Part shown: piece after piece, positions 22,801 through 25,843 of the stretch
Numbering within the stretch: the first letter of the stretch is position 1
How the letters are laid out: the number at the start of each line of letters is the position of its first letter
Assembly (NCBI GenBank): GCA_964400495.1
Contig: CAYNTS010000027.1
Location: 1-25,843 of the forward strand
Direction of reading: 5' to 3'
Length of the DNA stretch: 25,843 nt
From: CAYNTS01 sp964400495
GTDB lineage: Bacteria > Fidelibacterota > Marinisomatia > SCGC-AAA003-L08 > D37C17
Notes under the pieces: generated by a model
What the model was told of the DNA's origin: nothing
What the model saw: the letters and a program-made list of their open reading frames with translations, nothing else
Databases searched by the model: none
Made by a program: the position numbers and the translations under genes

Positions 22801-25800
22801 CAATCACTGAAATATTACTGCCTTCGCCAATTATATGAGTAAGTGCATCCCCATCCGGATAATAATGAAATTCTTCAATGTCATATTCAATATTTAAAGA
22901 GCCCTCAACATTTACCGTAATAGTTTCACTTAGAGGTGCAATTTCTGAACCATCAACAAATATATCAAACACAACTTCAACACTTCCATCACTTTCTTGA
23001 AGTTCAGATGGATTTACAGTAAATACAGTTTTAGCAAGCCCTGAAGCATCTGTGGTTACAACGGATTGACTTAAATATCCAATCCCTGGAGTGATTTTAC
23101 TAAAAGTTACAGGTACATTTTCAACTGGACCACCATTTAAATCTGTTACTCTAGCAAATAGTGTATCGGTTACATTTACATTTACATTATTAATTAAAAT
23201 TTCAGAACTATTGACCCAAGTAAAAATGTCACCAATTTGTTGTATATAGTATTCAGTTTCTGTCAAGATATGAATAATAACTGAGTCAGATATTGCTGAA
23301 CCAGTTATTGGGTCAATAACATAGGATCTTAAAGTGTCATATCCTGTTGCAGATGATGAAACAAATAAAGGCATAGTTGTTGAACCTTCAAAATTACTTT
23401 CTTGATATCCAGGCTGGGGTATTGTACCCATATTTGGATTTAAGTTTTGATACCACACATTAGCACCTTCAATTGCAATTCCAATCGAATCCCGTACGGT
23501 TGCATTCAGATTTATAGTAAAAGTAGAATCAATCGCTGAATTTGGAATAATAATTTCAGATGGGTTAGCAGATAAGGAAATATTATTTACTAAATAAGTG
23601 GCATAATCTGATGGAGTTAATGAAGTAATGGAAGTAGAAATTTCATAATAAACTTCTGATTCATTATAAGGATTTATAATGTAGGCTTCAACAATATCTT
23701 CTTGATTATCTAGTAAGTCATTATAATATAAGAAAAAAGCTCTACCATTGTATCCTGCAATTGAATCGCTAACTGTTGGACCAGAATAAATGATAGTTTC
23801 ACTTATAATTCCAGTTGGCTCAACACCAACATTATCAATTCTTAATTGTATTGGTACACCATTTATCCCAACACCTGAAGAATCTTTTACTTCGACCCAT
23901 AGTTCTAATGAATCAGCATAGGTAATAACATGGTCTGTCGCTGATGCGTAACTCATTTCCCCAACCCATCTTAATTCAACTACTTCTTGCTCAACATTTG
24001 CATAACCATCAATTTGTAAATCATAGTTAAAATTAACTAAAAAATCATCTTCTATATTAGATTCACAGGTTGCTTCAATTGAAAAATCGACAGATGTTGG
24101 GTTGTCTGGATCATAATCACTCATTAATTCATTTACTTCCCATTCATACATATAATATACGGTACACGCTTTTCCAGTTACATCTGATGAAACATTATTT
24201 GAACCCAAAAATCCAATACCATATAGTGCATCAGAAGCATCATCTGTTTTAGCAAAATTAACAGGAACACCTACAACTGGACCACCAATGTCATTGGTTA
24301 ATCTTGCACAAACAGTATCAGCATGAGCAATGTTTATATTATTAAATACAATTCCTTCTGTAGATTCTGCGTGATGCATCCACACATTCATATCACTTAT
24401 CTGCATGCAATGTTCTATAACAGTAAACTCTAAGCTACTACTTCCTTGCGTTTGATAAGTAGGTTCAGTAAAAGAAGCAGTGATTGTAATATCACCAGTT
24501 TGTCCGTTATCTAAAAAAGTAATTTTTTGTTTACCATTTGCATCGGTAACATCATCAATATGTTCGATCGTACCTTCAGGTGCAGGATACTGTGCATTTT
24601 CTATATTAAATGCTACAGTTTGCCCTACAACAGGACACTGGTTTAACAACACTGTTGCTTCAAGTAATTTAGTAGTTACATTATTATCAGAGTAAATAAC
24701 ATCACCATTATCTTCAAGAGTAATATTAATTACATCTGCAACAACTTCTACACTTTGTTCATCAGTATCATAATTACCATATGTGTCTGTGTAGGCTGCA
24801 GAAATAGTAATATTACCAGCATCATTATGATTATCAAATTGTACACGCTGCTTACCATTATCATCTGTTTGAAGGTCTAATAGTGTAATCTGCCCTAATG
24901 GTACATCATTTGCATCATTGTCAATATCAAATACTAATGCTTGACCTACAATAGGATAGCTATTGCTATCATGTAGAACTGCTTCAAATACATCATATTG
25001 ATTTACACAATTTGCAACCTCAACATGGTTTAAGGTTACATTATATGTAAACAATGGGTAAAGTAGTGATAACTCTACAGATTCTGATATACTAGTAGAT
25101 GCAATACTTATAGCAATATCAACTTCACTAGTATCTGCTTGCGAGATGGTTGAAAATGTCACAGAAGCAGTTCCTGTACTATCAGAGTATACTTGGCTAT
25201 GACTTAAATTACCTTCACCATCAACAATAGCAAAATTAATAGGTACACCTATAACATCAGCAATACTCTCATCTTTAGGGTGAGCCCAGATAGTAGTAGT
25301 ATATATAGTTTCTTCATCAACAAGGTAAATCTCATAATCATCAGCACCTACTTGAAGAGATGATACTTGTGAGATAGCATAGTCATCATGGGTCATCATC
25401 TCAACAGAGTCATCATCACAAACAGTCTCTTCATCACGAGAAGAACTAAATAAAGGAAACCATCCATCCTCACGATTATTTGTTTTATAATTATTTATTT
25501 GTTTAAAATGTAGCTGTCCATTTGATGATTGTTCTGCGCGAGATAGTTGTTCATACGACACGCAGGCATTAACCGTTGCAAGGCCTATATCATTATAGGT
25601 TGTATTTAGTATAACAGAACATTGACCATTGCTATCAGATGTACATGTATCATCAGATAGTACTCCAAGGTCATTATCAAAGTTTACTACAACTCCTGGA
25701 ACTGCTATGCTATTATCATCAGATACTTGTACGGTAAATATTGTTGCATACTCAGTCTGGCTATCATCTACTAATACTACATCTACTGGATCTGATATAA

Positions 25801-25843
25801 GTTGGACTGTCTCTACTTGAGACTCAATTGGAAATATGGTAAA
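19841..25843 (-). CDS. Giant secreted Ig-like (Big_1-type) repeat protein, N terminus missing
   Basis: The minus-strand frame is open from the stop at 19841 to the right edge, giving 2000 visible residues. The apparent start at 25561 is an internal GTG, because the preceding 94 codons continue in frame with an Ig-like module (SDDNSIAVPGVVVNFDND, then SDSNGQCSV and LATVNACV). The protein is a chain of about 100-120-residue modules of bacterial Ig-like/invasin type. Recurring signs are V-x-G-V-P-V-x-F, an S-D/T-x-T-G-x-A-x-T-x-F turn and a closing V-x-V strand. It is rich in Asp, Glu, Ser and Thr and poor in Lys and Arg. The C terminus has no obvious type IX sorting domain, LPXTG or membrane anchor. 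The signal peptide would lie beyond the window. An extracellular or cell-surface role is inferred. Confidence 0.88.
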   Translation of the reverse strand, partial: FTIFPIESQVETVQLISDPVDVVLVDDSQTEYATIFTVQVSDDNSIAVPGVVVNFDNDLGVLSDDTCTSDSNGQCSVILNTTYNDIGLATVNACVSYEQLSRAEQSSNGQLHFKQINNYKTNNREDGWFPLFSSSRDEETVCDDDSVEMMTHDDYAISQVSSLQVGADDYEIYLVDEETIYTTTIWAHPKDESIADVIGVPINFAIVDGEGNLSHSQVYSDSTGTASVTFSTISQADTSEVDIAISIASTSISESVELSLLYPLFTYNVTLNHVEVANCVNQYDVFEAVLHDSNSYPIVGQALVFDIDNDANDVPLGQITLLDLQTDDNGKQRVQFDNHNDAGNITISAAYTDTYGNYDTDEQSVEVVADVINITLEDNGDVIYSDNNVTTKLLEATVLLNQCPVVGQTVAFNIENAQYPAPEGTIEHIDDVTDANGKQKITFLDNGQTGDITITASFTEPTYQTQGSSSLEFTVIEHCMQISDMNVWMHHAESTEGIVFNNINIAHADTVCARLTNDIGGPVVGVPVNFAKTDDASDALYGIGFLGSNNVSSDVTGKACTVYYMYEWEVNELMSDYDPDNPTSVDFSIEATCESNIEDDFLVNFNYDLQIDGYANVEQEVVELRWVGEMSYASATDHVITYADSLELWVEVKDSSGVGINGVPIQLRIDNVGVEPTGIISETIIYSGPTVSDSIAGYNGRAFFLYYNDLLDNQEDIVEAYIINPYNESEVYYEISTSITSLTPSDYATYLVNNISLSANPSEIIIPNSAIDSTFTINLNATVRDSIGIAIEGANVWYQNLNPNMGTIPQPGYQESNFEGSTTMPLFVSSSATGYDTLRSYVIDPITGSAISDSVIIHILTETEYYIQQIGDIFTWVNSSEILINNVNVNVTDTLFARVTDLNGGPVENVPVTFSKITPGIGYLSQSVVTTDASGLAKTVFTVNPSELQESDGSVEVVFDIFVDGSEIAPLSETITVNVEGSLNIEYDIEEFHYYPDGDALTHIIGEGSNISVIVKDEFGVGVSDVPVRFQLSENARNSNGELNTALVYTCCGDDSTSSGNQNGVATVTYTNVSGGSDILNAFVNDPINADTILHEDSITINTDEFMDMFVFVSSGELLLDNVNVSVTDTISARVTNAAGSPIPNIPISFVKETSGIGYISDGLVNTDSTGLAFTVFTVTPEYFPEDQGIVDVEFTISIFGQEEETSQTETISVNIEGANEIEYDVSEFHFYATDVPSPVSINHVTDDTTSSSISVIAKNNVGVGVSNVPIRFELLPISRDTYGVLSTALAYTCEAGDSTSSCVTSGTATVNYTYYRDDIVSDDNDFVRAYIVDPLDASNVLLEDTLAIINSTASEFALPAVSYMNAWASTPQLSITTLDSAYSDTIFSSALDINGGAINSVMFQYVLDDPTLGQLSHSIFTSDSTGIAKSVFTTNQGVTDTTVNITVSIPGTEIPEQQVSIYLIDNLPQCPECVPELSLISDYYTLPAGNENEIVIANITATMVDSLGNIPEENTGIEFEALQQDENGDWNNIGSIEPFSTFDIDGFAYTVFSMENSSGIANIIGSSNGLKDTLQIWLNSTDASFVEIVEPYPNEIMVQGGGGLESTQVTTQVRDGNGNLVSDPYWVQFEISQPAPAGTHLNGDNSSIVEVIESSNGQASVTLNAGTDPGSVRMRIEVYDYDDVSLETEIASAEGIPVTIVTGPPNTGEINYSYVDITSIGGGLYEVPVSVMLVDLHSNPVSDSTNVYFWMEWQNNAYDETVQYVVDDAVKWGTTETDSLSYICIQDLIIAGIPPTVTTYWEALDPPAQIEGEAKTGMENSTSEAFPGVAWTNVIYSSGNIFANTVLKAQTYNSEGAFLIVDSRDTHGGAPLLLPFQPGQIAVSSTANFWDFSIFGTPTDVITITATLTDYYQYPIDLGRLQLTAPGADILSDVTQYTDENGQVEWDIQYTDAVTPPTGVDPPISYQDFTSTIVVQLLDPLQTSSDPLDILLIKSQIDN
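21771..22535 (-). repeat. Two-domain super-repeat, copy Y (approximate limits)
   Basis: This copy of a double-Ig unit within the giant protein opens with DMFVFVSSGELLLDNVNV. Its first domain contains TDTISARVTNAAGSPIPN and GIGYISDG. The second domain opens EIEYDVSEFHFY and contains NNVGVGVSNVPIRFEL and YTCEAGDSTSS. It lines up along its length with copy X at 22536-23250. Confidence 0.75.
22536..23250 (-). repeat. Two-domain super-repeat, copy X (approximate limits)
   Basis: This copy opens with DIFTWVNSSEILINNVNV. Its first domain contains TDTLFARVTDLNGGPVEN and GIGYLSQS. The second domain opens NIEYDIEEFHYY and contains DEFGVGVSDVPVRFQL and YTCCGDDSTSS. The period from X to Y is about 715 nt (near 240 residues). 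Partial relatives open at about 24412 and 21770. Confidence 0.75.
24412..25020 (-). repeat. Pair of about 105-residue Ig-like modules (approximate limits)
   Basis: Two adjacent modules align: YPIVGQALVFDIDND with CPVVGQTVAFNIEN, TDDNGKQRVQFDN with TDANGKQKITFLDN, and AGNITISAAYTD with TGDITITASFTE. The period is about 318 nt. They differ from the X/Y super-repeat and from the C-terminal modules, so the giant protein contains at least two repeat families. Confidence 0.7.

Noticed and set aside
25559..25561. GTG as the start of the giant protein
   Set aside because: The frame is open on both sides of it, the upstream 94 codons encode a further Ig-like module, and no signal peptide follows the GTG.
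1..25843. Mobile elements, phage, toxin-antitoxin, CRISPR or tRNA genes
   Set aside because: No transposase, integrase, terminal inverted repeats, regular short repeat array or tRNA cloverleaf could be recognised. The window reads as resident chromosome.

Overview
The window is AT-rich, gene-dense bacterial DNA with no tRNA, rRNA, CRISPR or mobile element that I can see. The gene set suggests a Gram-negative member of the Fibrobacterota-Chlorobiota-Bacteroidota neighbourhood, with Candidatus Marinimicrobia (SAR406) as my best guess. It combines an aerobic heme-copper oxidase tail, a group-2 PyrF, DsbD plus a TlpA-like thioredoxin, several CsgG and LPP20 lipoproteins with relaxed lipoboxes, very large Ig-like repeat proteins and a type II secretion/type IV pilus assembly cassette. 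The phylum call is an inference from gene content and style, not from a marker gene.

Layout. Positions 2-357 (+) hold the end of cytochrome oxidase subunit III and a complete small subunit IV. Positions 354-1333 (-) hold a DUF423 membrane protein and a GNAT acetyltransferase. Positions 1436-8448 (+) form a tightly coupled seven-gene run: pyrF, pyrE, exported cyclophilin, patatin-like phospholipase, dsbD, TlpA-like thioredoxin, LPP20-type lipoprotein. Positions 8514-12836 (+) continue with an eight-repeat Ig-like exported protein, a CsgG/PEGA protein and a second LPP20-type lipoprotein, ending in a near-perfect palindromic terminator at 12850-12879. Facing it on the minus strand (12878-15200) are a CsgG-domain lipoprotein, an AlkD-like DNA glycosylase and an S4-domain RNA-binding protein. 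A divergent rlmB-type rRNA methyltransferase lies at 15276-16046 (+). From 16111 to the right edge the minus strand carries a giant Ig-like repeat protein followed by gspE/pilB, gspF/pilC and the prepilin peptidase.

How the genes fit together. Most of the window concerns the cell envelope. DsbD and the TlpA-like protein provide periplasmic reducing power, the cyclophilin assists folding, and the LPP20/CsgG/PEGA/Ig-repeat group looks like an outer-membrane or periplasmic assembly of unknown job. The giant Ig protein sits 12 nt upstream of the secretion ATPase gene, so it may be a substrate or structural part of that machine. The ATPase carries an apparent tandem c-di-GMP-binding motif.

No stretch longer than 300 bases lacks a gene. 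The longest intergenic gaps are about 102 nt (1334-1435), 75 nt (15201-15275) and 64-65 nt (8449-8513, 16047-16110). The giant gene is truncated by the right edge and the oxidase subunit III gene by the left edge.
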